Notes: generated by a model from the sequence alone, not told the origin. Shown: positions 13,068 to 20,643, counted from the first letter of the stretch. The stretch is DNA of 20,643 bases from Pseudomonadota bacterium (GCA_030836925.1 JAUPLK010000005.1:1-20643), one strand, 5' to 3'. Translations and numbers: made by a program.

Positions 13068-14132
13068 ATGAAACAATCAAACAAAGCCCTGATTTTGCTG
13101 GTCAGCGGAGCCATTGCCGCAACCCTTCCCGGTGCGGTATTTTCGCAGGCGGCGCGCAGCTACATCAGCATCGTGGGCTCATCCACCGTTTATCCCTTCG
13201 CGACGGTCGTCGCCGAGCAGTTCGGCGGTACCGGCAAGTTCAAGACGCCCAAGGTCGAGTCCACCGGCTCCGGTGGCGGCATCAAGCTTTTCTGCAGTGG
13301 TGTCGGCGTGCAGTACCCGGATATCGCCAACAGCTCGCGTGCCATCAAGCCGGGCGAGCTTCAGGACTGTGCTGCCCACGGCGTGAAAGAGGTGGTCGAG
13401 GTCAAGATCGGTTATGACGGCATCGTGCTGGCCGAATCGGTGGCAGCCCCCGGCCTGAAACTCGGCCTGCGTGATGTTTACCTCGCCCTCGCCAAACAGG
13501 TTCCTGATCCGACCGGCAAGCAGGTGCTGGTTGCCAATCCCTACAAGACCTGGAAGGACGTCAACCCGCAGTTGCCAGCCACCGTCATCGAAGTGCTGGG
13601 TCCGCCGCCGACTTCCGGCACGCGTGATGCCTTCGTGGAACTGGCCATGGAAGGCGGTTGCAAGACCGTTTCCTGGATCAAGGCCATCAAGGACCAGGAC
13701 GAGGCCCGTTTCAAGCAGGTCTGCCACACGATCCGTGAGGACGGTCGCTTCATCGAGGCCGGCGAGAACGACAACCTGATCGTGCAGAAGCTCAAGGCAA
13801 ATGCCAAGGCGGTGGGTATTTTCGGCTACAGCTTCCTTGAGGAGAACACCGATGCGGTAAAGGGCTCCCCGATCGATGGCGTCGAGCCGACTTTCGAGAA
13901 CATCGCCAGCGGGAAGTATCCGGTTTCGCGGCCGCTGTTTTTCTACGTCAAGAAGGCACACATCGGCTCGATCCCCGGAATCAGCGAATACCTGCAGGAA
14001 TTCACCAGCCTGAAGGCGATGGGTGAGGAGGGTTATCTGGCCGATCGTGGCCTCGTGCCCCTGCCGTCTGCCGAATTCAAGGCAGTTGCAGCCAAGGTCA
14101 AGCAACTGGTCCCCATGCCGATACCCAGGTAA
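13068..14132 (+). CDS. pstS: Periplasmic phosphate-binding protein PstS
   Basis: A 354-residue substrate-binding protein with a signal peptide (hydrophobic about 7-22, cleavage near VFSQA). Phosphate-contact segments typical of the family are visible: IVGSSTVYPF at 35-44, STGSGGGI at 65-72, ANSSRAIK at 87-94, GYDG at 115-118 and SGTRD at 184-188. It captures phosphate in the periplasm and delivers it to PstC/PstA. I chose the ATG at 13068 because GGAGG at 13058-13062 is 5 bases upstream; an in-frame ATG at 13050 would lie before that site. pstC starts 5 bases after its stop. It is the larger PstS type seen in Pseudomonas-like bacteria. Confidence 0.94.
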   Translation: MKQSNKALILLVSGAIAATLPGAVFSQAARSYISIVGSSTVYPFATVVAEQFGGTGKFKTPKVESTGSGGGIKLFCSGVGVQYPDIANSSRAIKPGELQDCAAHGVKEVVEVKIGYDGIVLAESVAAPGLKLGLRDVYLALAKQVPDPTGKQVLVANPYKTWKDVNPQLPATVIEVLGPPPTSGTRDAFVELAMEGGCKTVSWIKAIKDQDEARFKQVCHTIREDGRFIEAGENDNLIVQKLKANAKAVGIFGYSFLEENTDAVKGSPIDGVEPTFENIASGKYPVSRPLFFYVKKAHIGSIPGISEYLQEFTSLKAMGEEGYLADRGLVPLPSAEFKAVAAKVKQLVPMPIPR

Positions 14133-14137
14133 TTGCA

Positions 14138-15526
14138 GTGCGTCTGCCCACGCTGCTGCTGATTCTTGCCGCGATAGTGCTCGCTGCCTTCTTTCTCGGA
14201 AGGCAGCGGGCGCTGTCGCTGGCGCGTCCGGCTGGCGGTGTGCGCAGTCTGCATTCCCTGCCCAAGTACTACGGCTACTATGCGTCACTGGGTGCGGTGG
14301 TACCCGGCATCGCCCTGTTGCTGATGTGGGCGGCGTTCAGTGATTCGCTCATTACCTCGCGAGTGGTTGCCTCGCTGCCCGAAGCGCTGCGCAACCAGCC
14401 GGAAGCGCAACTCAGCCTGACGCTGAACGATATCCGCAACCTGGCTGCGGGGCAGATGCAGGACGAGAGCCGCAGCGCCGAATTCGCCGTGGCTGCCGAT
14501 CTCTACAACAGCCTTCGCGATTCTTCCCGAAAGGTTCTGGCCGGACTGGTCATTGCACTGTCGTTCAGCGGTTTTGCGCTGGCGTGGCTTCAGTTGCGTC
14601 CGCAGTTCAGGGCGCGGAACCGCGTCGAGGCGGTGGTCAGGTTCATGCTGGTCCTCGCTTCGCTGCTGGCGATCGTGACCACCATCGGCATCCTGCTTTC
14701 GGTGAGCTTCGAGGCGCTGCGATTCTTCCGGCAAGTGCCGGTGGGTGAATTCCTGTTCGGGTTGAGCTGGAGTCCACAGACCGCGATCCGGGCCGACCAG
14801 GTGGGTTCATCCGGTGCCTTTGGTGCGGTACCGCTGTTCGTCGGCACTCTTCTGATTTCCGGCATTGCGCTGCTGGTCGCAGTGCCGATCGGGCTGATGA
14901 TCGCGATCTACCTGTCGGAGTACGCACGCCCCCGCCTGCGCCGTATCGTGAAGCCGGTGCTTGAAGTGCTGGCGGGCATACCGACGGTGGTCTACGGTTA
15001 CTTCGCAGCCCTGACGGTTGCACCGATAATCCGCCTCGCCGGTCAGCAACTGGGTCTGGAGGTCGCCTCCGAGGCCGCGCTGGGTGCCGGCCTGGTGATG
15101 GGCATCATGATCATTCCCTTCGTTTCCTCACTGTCCGACGATGCCATCAATGCCGTACCGCAGGCAATGCGGGATGGTTCTTTTGCGCTCGGCGCCACGC
15201 GTTCCGAGACAATCAAGCGGGTCGTGTTGCCGGCCGCGCTGCCGGGCATCGTGGGCGGGGTGCTGCTGGCGGCATCGCGGGCCATCGGTGAAACCATGAT
15301 CGTGGTGATGGCGGCGGGACTGTCGGCAAACCTGAGTTTCAACCCGCTGGAATCAGTGACGACGGTGACCGTGCAGATCGTCACCCTGCTGGTTGGCGAC
15401 CAGGAATTCGACAGCCCCAAGACCCTGGCGGCATTTGCCCTGGGACTCATGCTGTTCATCGTGACCCTGATACTCAACGTCATCGCCCTGCAGGTGGTGC
15501 GCCGTTACCGGGAGCAGTACGAATGA
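14138..15526 (+). CDS. pstC: Phosphate ABC transporter permease PstC
   Basis: A 462-residue inner-membrane permease with a GTG start; AGGT at 14127-14130 lies 7 bases upstream. E. coli PstC has about 320 residues, so this is the long type. An N-terminal extension has membrane segments at about 3-20 and 48-67, a soluble segment at about 70-130, and another membrane segment near 133-152. The transport domain follows from about residue 228, with the EAA-type coupling loop GSFALGATRSETIKRVVLPA, which contacts PstB. The extension is seen in Pseudomonas-like PstC proteins. The last four bases (ATGA) overlap the pstA start, indicating translational coupling. Confidence 0.94.
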   Translation: MRLPTLLLILAAIVLAAFFLGRQRALSLARPAGGVRSLHSLPKYYGYYASLGAVVPGIALLLMWAAFSDSLITSRVVASLPEALRNQPEAQLSLTLNDIRNLAAGQMQDESRSAEFAVAADLYNSLRDSSRKVLAGLVIALSFSGFALAWLQLRPQFRARNRVEAVVRFMLVLASLLAIVTTIGILLSVSFEALRFFRQVPVGEFLFGLSWSPQTAIRADQVGSSGAFGAVPLFVGTLLISGIALLVAVPIGLMIAIYLSEYARPRLRRIVKPVLEVLAGIPTVVYGYFAALTVAPIIRLAGQQLGLEVASEAALGAGLVMGIMIIPFVSSLSDDAINAVPQAMRDGSFALGATRSETIKRVVLPAALPGIVGGVLLAASRAIGETMIVVMAAGLSANLSFNPLESVTTVTVQIVTLLVGDQEFDSPKTLAAFALGLMLFIVTLILNVIALQVVRRYREQYE

Positions 15527-16851
15527 GGGCCAATGACGGCGACGACGATCGGGCCCGCCGCCAGCTGAGTCCCGAGGAGACGCGTCGTCGCGTCGATGCC
15601 AGCCTGCGCCGCCGTTATCGCAGCGAGCAGCTGTTCCGTTTGTACGGACTGGGCTCGGTTTGCCTGGGCGTGGTTTTTCTGCTGGTCCTGTTTGGCACTA
15701 TCATCGGCAGCGGCTACAGCGCGTTCCGGCAGGGTTTTGTACGCCTTGATGTTCATTTCGACGCCGATCTGATCGATCCGGACGGCGGGCGGGACCTGGA
15801 TGTGCTGTCGGCAGCGGATTATTCCCTGCTGGTGAAGGCAGCGCTGCGGGAGCTGGTGCCCGAGGTCGCCAGCCGCGCGGAAAAGCGTGAACTCAACGGG
15901 TTGGTCAGTTCAGGTGCCGTATTCGAGCTGCGCGATACCGTCATGGCTGATGCGCAGATCCTCGGCCAGACCCGATCGCTCTGGCTCCCGCTCAGCGGTG
16001 ATGTGGATCTGTGGATCAAGGCCCGCTCGGCCGGAAAATCCGGCGAGGACATGGGCGGCAAGCTCTCGGCAAACCAGCGTGCATGGCTGGAACGTTTGCA
16101 GGCTGACGACCGTATCGAGTTGCGCTTCAACAGGACGTTTTTCACCAGCGGTGACTCGCGTGAGCCGGAACTGGCAGGTATCTGGGGTGCGACCAAGGGC
16201 TCGTTCTTCATGCTGCTGGTGACCCTGCTGCTGTCCTTTCCGCTGGGTGTCGCTGCCGCAATCTACCTGGAGGAGTTTGCGCGCCGCAGCTGGTGGGTGG
16301 ATATCGTGGAGGTGAATATCAACAACCTTGCCGCAGTGCCATCCATCGTGTTCGGCCTGCTGGGTCTTGCGGTGTTCATCAATTTCTTCGGCCTGCCGCG
16401 TTCTGCACCGCTGGTCGGCGGTCTGGTCCTGACGCTGATGACCTTGCCTGTGGTCATCATCGCCTCGCGGGCCGCGATCAAGGCGGTGCCGCCCTCGGTG
16501 CGCGAGGCGGCGCTCGGGATAGGCGCATCGCAGATGCAGATGGTTTTCCATCATGTGCTGCCGCTGGCGTTGCCGGGCATGCTCACGGGCGCGATCATCG
16601 GCATGGCGCGGGCCCTGGGCGAGTCTGCACCACTGCTCATGATCGGCATGGTGGCGTTCATCGTCGATGTGCCTGGCGGACCCATGAGCCCTTCAACGGC
16701 ATTGCCGGTGCAGATCTACCTGTGGGCTGACAGCCCCGAACGCGCCTTTGTGGCGCGTACTTCAGCCGCGATCATGGTGTTGCTGGCCTTCCTGCTGGTG
16801 ATGAACGCCAGTGCGGTATGGCTGCGCAGCCGTTTCGAGCGACGCTGGTAG
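15523..16851 (+). CDS. pstA: Phosphate ABC transporter permease PstA
   Basis: A 442-residue inner-membrane permease that pairs with PstC. The N-terminus is a charged cytoplasmic stretch (1-35), one membrane segment (about 40-65) and a soluble region of about 150 residues, corresponding to the DUF3333-type extension found on long PstA proteins; E. coli PstA has only about 296 residues. The transport domain begins near residue 222 (GIWGATKGSFFMLLVTLLLS) and has the EAA loop VREAALGIGASQMQMVFHHV followed by LPLALPGMLTG. The start overlaps the pstC stop by four bases, and pstB begins 25 bases after its stop. Confidence 0.94.
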   Translation: MRANDGDDDRARRQLSPEETRRRVDASLRRRYRSEQLFRLYGLGSVCLGVVFLLVLFGTIIGSGYSAFRQGFVRLDVHFDADLIDPDGGRDLDVLSAADYSLLVKAALRELVPEVASRAEKRELNGLVSSGAVFELRDTVMADAQILGQTRSLWLPLSGDVDLWIKARSAGKSGEDMGGKLSANQRAWLERLQADDRIELRFNRTFFTSGDSREPELAGIWGATKGSFFMLLVTLLLSFPLGVAAAIYLEEFARRSWWVDIVEVNINNLAAVPSIVFGLLGLAVFINFFGLPRSAPLVGGLVLTLMTLPVVIIASRAAIKAVPPSVREAALGIGASQMQMVFHHVLPLALPGMLTGAIIGMARALGESAPLLMIGMVAFIVDVPGGPMSPSTALPVQIYLWADSPERAFVARTSAAIMVLLAFLLVMNASAVWLRSRFERRW

Positions 16852-16876
16852 CGCCACACAGGGAAGATTGCGGATA

Positions 16877-17755
16877 ATGCTGATCATGGACAAGGCTCAG
16901 GATGTCGTTGCGCCCCCCGCGGATACCGTGCCCGCTGCGGCAGTACCTGCGGATGCCCAGCGCCTCGCTTCGGATACGGTTGGCGACGTCACTGCAAAGG
17001 ACGCGGTGATCTGTGTCCGTGGTGGCAACGTCTTCTACGGCGACACGCATGCGCTGATCAATGTCAGCCTGGATATCGGCCGCAATGAGGTCATTGCCCT
17101 CATCGGACCCTCGGGATGCGGGAAATCCACTTTCCTGCGCTGCCTGAACCGGATGAACGACACCATCGAATCAGCCCGCGTGAAGGGGGATTTCCGGCTC
17201 GATGGCCAGGACATGTATGCCCGCGATACCGACGTCGTGATGCTTCGTGCCCGTGTGGGCATGGTGTTCCAGAAGCCGAATCCCTTTCCCAAATCGATCT
17301 ACGAGAATGTCGCCTACGGTGCGCGTATTCACGGCCTTGCCGCCAATCGTGCCGAACTCGACGACATCGTTTATGGCAGTCTGGAACGGGCTGGTCTGGT
17401 CGACGAGGTCAAGGACCGGCTCGATGATCCGGGTACTGGCCTGTCGGGCGGGCAGCAGCAGCGCCTGTGCATCGCACGAACCATTGCCGTCAATCCCGAA
17501 GTCATCCTCATGGACGAGCCGTGTTCAGCGCTTGATCCGATAGCGACAGCGCGCATCGAGGACCTGATCGATGAACTGTCTGAAAAATATGCCATTGCCA
17601 TCGTCACCCACTCGATGCAGCAGGCGGCGCGCGTTTCGAACCGTACGGCCTATTTCCATCTGGGCCGCATCATCGAAGTCGGTCCCACCGACAAGATCTT
17701 CACCAATCCCGCGCACAAGCTCACTGAGGACTACGTGACCGGCCGTTTCGGCTGA
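16877..17755 (+). CDS. pstB: Phosphate ABC transporter ATPase PstB
   Basis: A 292-residue cytosolic ATPase powering phosphate import. The Walker A motif is GPSGCGKST at 77-85 (K83), the Q-loop is FQKPNPFPKSIYENVAYG, the signature is LSGGQQQR at 189-196, Walker B is VILMDEP at 209-215, and the switch histidine is in IVTHSMQQAAR. The PNPFPKSIYENVAYG segment is diagnostic of PstB. The N-terminus has about 40 extra Ala/Pro/Asp-rich residues compared with E. coli PstB (257 residues). The start could be the ATG at 16877 or 16886; neither has a strong ribosome binding site. It ends the pst run, followed by a possible terminator. Confidence 0.95.
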   Translation: MLIMDKAQDVVAPPADTVPAAAVPADAQRLASDTVGDVTAKDAVICVRGGNVFYGDTHALINVSLDIGRNEVIALIGPSGCGKSTFLRCLNRMNDTIESARVKGDFRLDGQDMYARDTDVVMLRARVGMVFQKPNPFPKSIYENVAYGARIHGLAANRAELDDIVYGSLERAGLVDEVKDRLDDPGTGLSGGQQQRLCIARTIAVNPEVILMDEPCSALDPIATARIEDLIDELSEKYAIAIVTHSMQQAARVSNRTAYFHLGRIIEVGPTDKIFTNPAHKLTEDYVTGRFG

Positions 17756-17770
17756 GTTCCAGGCCTCTCC

Positions 17771-17793
17771 GGCGACTTTTATGTCGCTGTTTT
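17771..17793 (+). terminator. Possible intrinsic terminator after pstB
   Basis: GCGAC (17772-17776) and GTCGC (17783-17787) can pair around the loop TTTTAT, with a G-T pair extending the stem, and TGTTTT follows. The stem is short, so the call is tentative. It lies 16 bases after the pstB stop and its tail merges into a candidate Pho box for the porin gene. Confidence 0.4.
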
Positions 17794-17823
17794 CATATTC
17801 CCGTAACAAAGCGCCGGCAGACT
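17790..17823 (+). promoter_or_regulatory. Candidate Pho box and -10 element upstream of the porin gene
   Basis: TTTTCATATTCCCGTAAC (17790-17807) reads as halves TTTTCAT and CCGTAAC around ATTC, about 12 of 18 matches to the E. coli Pho box. After exactly 10 bases comes CAGACT (17818-17823), nearly identical to the TAGACT at the same distance in front of pstS. Position and similarity suggest PhoB control of the porin. Confidence 0.4.
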
Positions 17824-17897
17824 GCGTGCATCCGGCGGGGTGCGCGAGCGCGTTCACTGTCGATGTGCAACGAAATGTGAACTTGCGAGGTAATCCA

Positions 17898-19154
17898 ATG
17901 AAACGTCTGTTATCCGTTCTGGCGCTGGGCGCCCTGATGAATGCGCCGACTGCATTCGCCGCCGTATCGGACGAGGTCGTGCAGCAATTGCTGGACCGCC
18001 TGGAGGCCCAGGAAAAGCGTATCGCCGAACTCGAGAAGGCAACAGAAAAAACGCAGACTGATGTCGAAGAGCAGAAGCAGGCGGTGGCAAAGGTTGCGGC
18101 CGCTCCGGCAGCGACAGCGCCGGCAGCAGCAAGCTGGGCTGAAAAGATCAGCCTGAAAGGCGACCTGCGCATGCGTTACGAGAATATCGACGATGAAGCC
18201 AAGGCCGATGAGCGCAATCGACAGCGTATTCGCGCCCGCTTCGGCGTGATTGCCAAACCGCAGGACAACATCGAGCTGGGCCTCGGATTGAGCACTACCG
18301 ACAACAACGATCCACGCTCCGTCAACCAGACCCTCGGTAACGGCAACTCCAGCAAGGATTTCGTGCTCGATCTCGCCTACTTCAAGTGGGCCGCCATGCA
18401 GGGGCTTAGCGTCAGCGGCGGCAAGTTCCAGAACGTGTTGTACCGGCCCGGCCAGCAGGGCATGTTGTGGGACAGTGACTGGAACCCGGAAGGATTTGGT
18501 CTGAACTACGTCAATGGCCCGTTCTTCGCCAACGCGATCGGCTTCTGGCTGGAGTCGGACAGCACGAAGGAAGAGCAGTTCACCTGGGGCGGTCAGCTTG
18601 GTGCCAGCCTGCCGCTTGCCGATGATGTCAAACTGACGGCCGGTGCCGGGTACTACAGCTTCAATACCGAGGGCAAGGGGCCTTTCTATAACGTGGCGAA
18701 TGCGGCGGCAGAGTTCTTCGGCAACAGTTTCGATCCCGTAAGCGAAACCTATCTGTACGATTATGACGAGATCGAGGCCTTTGCCGAGCTGGGCCTGAAG
18801 GTCGCGGGCCTGCCGCTCAGCGTCTTTGCCAACGTCGTGCAGAACACCGACGCCGATGATTACGATACCGGCTGGGTGGCCGGTACGCAGCTGGGCGCGG
18901 CCAAGGCCAAGGGCACATGGCAGGTCGGTTACGCCTACCAGGACCTCGAAGCCGATGCGGTGTTTGCCGGCCTTACCGACTCGGATTTCGCCGGTGGCAG
19001 GACCGACAACAAGGGGCACCGCCTGCAGGGTGCCTATGCCCTCGGCGACAAGTGGAACGTTGCAGTCACCTACTTCATCAACGAGGCCGCCGTGGATACC
19101 GGTGCAGGGCTCGACTACGACCGCTTCCAGCTGGACATGAACTTCAAGTATTGA
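17898..19154 (+). CDS. Putative outer-membrane porin, possibly phosphate-regulated
   Basis: A 418-residue protein with a clean signal peptide (MKRLLSVLALGALMNAPTAF, cleavage near residue 21). A short coiled coil follows (about 27-60, e.g. LLDRLEAQEKRIAELEKATE), then an Ala-rich linker and a beta-barrel-like region from about residue 83 with alternating aromatic and polar strands (LKGDLRMRYENIDDE, IRARFGVIAK, GWVAGTQLGAAKAK). It ends in an aromatic residue (NFKY), as barrel proteins do. This layout matches the putative porin family with an N-terminal periplasmic coiled coil. GAGG at 17887-17890 supports the start. It lies 142 bases after pstB with a candidate Pho box between, so it may admit phosphate, but the substrate is not evident from sequence. 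Only 6 bases separate its stop from that of the convergent gene. Confidence 0.85.
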   Translation: MKRLLSVLALGALMNAPTAFAAVSDEVVQQLLDRLEAQEKRIAELEKATEKTQTDVEEQKQAVAKVAAAPAATAPAAASWAEKISLKGDLRMRYENIDDEAKADERNRQRIRARFGVIAKPQDNIELGLGLSTTDNNDPRSVNQTLGNGNSSKDFVLDLAYFKWAAMQGLSVSGGKFQNVLYRPGQQGMLWDSDWNPEGFGLNYVNGPFFANAIGFWLESDSTKEEQFTWGGQLGASLPLADDVKLTAGAGYYSFNTEGKGPFYNVANAAAEFFGNSFDPVSETYLYDYDEIEAFAELGLKVAGLPLSVFANVVQNTDADDYDTGWVAGTQLGAAKAKGTWQVGYAYQDLEADAVFAGLTDSDFAGGRTDNKGHRLQGAYALGDKWNVAVTYFINEAAVDTGAGLDYDRFQLDMNFKY

Positions 19155-19160
19155 TTGCCG

Positions 19161-20114
19161 TTATGCGATTCCCCAGCCGCCGGGCGCATAGCCCTTGGGC
19201 AGCCCGGCGTCCGGGGTGAAACCGTACAGCTCGTCGTCCGGCAGATTCTCGCGCAGGATCTGCCGGACCTCGAGCAACTTGCGGAGGTCGATGCCGGTAC
19301 GCAGCCCCATCGCATCAAGCATGAACACCAGGTCTTCGGTGACGATGTTGCCGCTGGCGCCGGGCGCGTGCGGGCAGCCGCCGAGGCCACCGAGCGAGCT
19401 GTCCAGCGTCGTGATGCCTTCTTCCAGCGCCGCCAGCGCGTTCGCCAGACCCAGGCCGCGGGTGTTGTGCAGATGCACGCTGGAGAGCTTGTCGCGGCCC
19501 ACCGCCGCGCGCACGAGCCGGATCAGGCGCCGCAACTGCGCCGGGTTGGCATAGCCGGTGGTGTCCGACAGGCCGATGTCCTCGCAGCCGGCCTCCATGA
19601 GTGCCACCGCCAGTTCGACGACCTTCCTTTCCGGCACCACACCCTCAAGTGTGCAGCCAAAGGCGGTGGCGATATTGCCCTCGAAGCCGGGGCGGCGATT
19701 TGCCGGCAGACTGCGCAGCAGTTCGGCGATCCGGCGCACATCCTCGATCACGTCAGCATGACTCTTGCGCAGATTGGCCTTGCTGTGGGTCTCGCTGGCG
19801 GAGAGCGGCAGCGCGATCTTGTGCGCACCGGCGTTTATCGCGTTCTCGGCACCCTTGAAGTTGGGCACCAGTGCCAGCACCGTGAGGCCGGGGATCGTGC
19901 GCGCATAGGCCACGATCTCGGCAGCATCGGCCATCTGCGGCATGAGCTTTGCGGGCACGAATGAGCAGACCTCGATCTCGCGCACGCCGGCGGCTGCCTC
20001 GGCTGCGATCCAGGCCTTCTTGGCCGCAGTGGGCAGCACGGATTTGATGCTCTGCAGGCCGTCGCGGGGGCCTACTTCGCTGACAAGTACATCGATTTCG
20101 CTGCTGGCGGACAT
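19161..20114 (-). CDS. Hydroxymethylglutaryl-CoA lyase
   Basis: A 317-residue enzyme of the DRE-TIM metallolyase group, which cleaves HMG-CoA to acetyl-CoA and acetoacetate in leucine and ketone-body metabolism. The catalytic SEVGPRDGLQ is at 12-21 (R17, D18 correspond to R41, D42 of the human enzyme). VHLHNTRG at 213-220 supplies the metal ligands H214 and H216, and GGLGGCPHAPGASGN at 242-256 holds C247, the active-site loop cysteine. The open frame extends 34 residues further upstream, but similarity begins at MSASSEIDVLVSEVG, and AGGA lies 7 bases before the ATG at 20114. It is divergent from a CaiB/BaiF-type gene. A related 3-hydroxy-acyl-CoA lyase is possible. Confidence 0.9.
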   Translation of the reverse strand: MSASSEIDVLVSEVGPRDGLQSIKSVLPTAAKKAWIAAEAAAGVREIEVCSFVPAKLMPQMADAAEIVAYARTIPGLTVLALVPNFKGAENAINAGAHKIALPLSASETHSKANLRKSHADVIEDVRRIAELLRSLPANRRPGFEGNIATAFGCTLEGVVPERKVVELAVALMEAGCEDIGLSDTTGYANPAQLRRLIRLVRAAVGRDKLSSVHLHNTRGLGLANALAALEEGITTLDSSLGGLGGCPHAPGASGNIVTEDLVFMLDAMGLRTGIDLRKLLEVRQILRENLPDDELYGFTPDAGLPKGYAPGGWGIA

Positions 20115-20236
20115 GCGGGCTTCCTGGTAAGTGCAGACCTTTATTCTATATGGGGCCGGGGTGGTGGATAATCCATGCCCCGATTGCCGGGGCCAGCCGG
20201 CGCTGGCAACAGACATAACACGGAAAAGGCGCAGTG
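20115..20236. other. Divergent intergenic region between HMG-CoA lyase and CoA-transferase genes
   Basis: A 122-base gap that must carry both promoters. Leftward, TAGAAT on the minus strand (around 20143-20148) is 5 of 6 to the -10 consensus with a poor -35. Rightward, GATAAT near 20165-20170 is also 5 of 6, again without a clear -35. Short complementary GC-rich segments (CCGGGG and CCCCG) lie around 20157-20197. No specific operator is recognised. Confidence 0.35.
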
Positions 20237-20643
20237 ATGACAGGTTCGCAGGGTTTGCCCCTCGCAGGGGTGCGGGTGATCGAATTCACGCACATGGTCA
20301 TGGGGCCGGCGGCCGGTTTGATCCTTGCCGATCTGGGCGCGGACGTGATCAAGATCGAGCCGGTGGACGGCGACAGCACCCGGCATCTGCCGGGTTCGGG
20401 TTCGGGTTATTTCCCGATGTACAACCGCAACAAGCGCAGCCTGTGCGTCGATCTCAAATCGCCTGATGGCCTTGCAGCCGTGCAGCGCCTGATCAGCAAG
20501 GCTGATGTCCTGATCGAGAATTTCCGGCCCGGCACCATGGACCGCCTCGGCCTCGGCTATGCAACGCTCAAGGTCCAATATCCCCGGCTCATCTACTGTT
20601 CCGAGAAGGGCTTCCTGGCCGGTCCCTACGAGCATCGCACGGC
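20237..20643 (+). CDS. CaiB/BaiF family (family III) CoA-transferase (partial, N-terminal part)
   Basis: About 135 residues are visible before the right edge. LAGVRVIEFTHMVMGPAAGL, LADLGADVIKIEPVDGDSTR, YNRNKRSLCVDLKSPDG and ADVLIENFRPGTMDRLGLGY are hallmarks of family III CoA-transferases, which move CoA between carboxylic acids through an aspartyl-CoA intermediate. The catalytic aspartate would lie beyond the window. AAGG at 20226-20229, 7 bases before the ATG at 20237, supports the start; a GTG at 20234 is possible. It is divergent from the HMG-CoA lyase gene, so it may activate a related branched or dicarboxylic acid, but the substrate cannot be read from this fragment. Confidence 0.9.
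   Translation, partial: MTGSQGLPLAGVRVIEFTHMVMGPAAGLILADLGADVIKIEPVDGDSTRHLPGSGSGYFPMYNRNKRSLCVDLKSPDGLAAVQRLISKADVLIENFRPGTMDRLGLGYATLKVQYPRLIYCSEKGFLAGPYEHRT

Noticed and set aside
19155..19964. Plus-strand open frame after the porin (about 269 codons).
   Set aside because: It is antisense to HMG-CoA lyase, whose active-site motifs are unmistakable.
1..20643. CRISPR arrays, insertion sequences, phage genes or defence systems.
   Set aside because: There are no spaced repeat arrays, transposase or integrase motifs, or nuclease/helicase defence genes in any recognised frame.

Overview
The window looks like chromosomal DNA from a high-GC proteobacterium, most likely a gammaproteobacterium. 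The reasons are a PhoB/PhoR/PhoU/PstSCAB phosphate locus with the long Pseudomonas-type PstC and PstA, several c-type cytochromes, acyl-CoA and ketone-body enzymes, and REP-like repeats of a kind common in pseudomonads and Xanthomonadales-like groups. I cannot name the genus. Genes are tightly packed: no gap between genes exceeds about 145 bases. I see no tRNA, rRNA, CRISPR array, insertion sequence or integrase.

Layout. (1) 1-274, minus strand: the N-terminal part of a quinone oxidoreductase, running off the left edge. (2) 406-3388, plus strand: moaA (molybdenum cofactor synthesis), overlapped by an acetoacetyl-CoA synthetase gene. (3) 3426-5693, plus strand: a secreted PEBP/YbhB-like protein and a VAO/4-cresol-dehydrogenase-like flavoprotein. 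(4) 5690-5752: a perfect inverted pair of REP-like elements that holds the stop codons of both converging genes. (5) 5749-8187, minus strand: an 812-residue secreted protein joining cytochrome c, calcium-loop, GLUG-repeat and beta-propeller-like regions. (6) 8293-10144, plus strand: a Tat-exported DUF1838-like protein, an isolated [2Fe-2S] subunit of the IorA/CoxS type, and a lipoprotein-like cytochrome c. (7) 10244-17755, plus strand: phoB, phoR, phoU, pstS, pstC, pstA, pstB, followed by a porin at 17898-19154. (8) 19161-20114, minus strand: HMG-CoA lyase; and 20237 to the right edge, plus strand: a CaiB/BaiF CoA-transferase start.

How the genes fit together. The central block senses phosphate shortage (PhoR, PhoU), controls transcription (PhoB) and imports phosphate (PstSCAB). 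The porin may supply the outer-membrane step. Three similar Pho-box-like sequences lie upstream of phoB, pstS and the porin gene, and two have a similar -10-like hexamer exactly 10 bases downstream. HMG-CoA lyase releases acetoacetate, which the acetoacetyl-CoA synthetase could reactivate. Genes 5749-10144 encode mostly exported or electron-transfer proteins of unknown joint function. They are the least conventional part of the window, together with the REP pair that supplies two stop codons.
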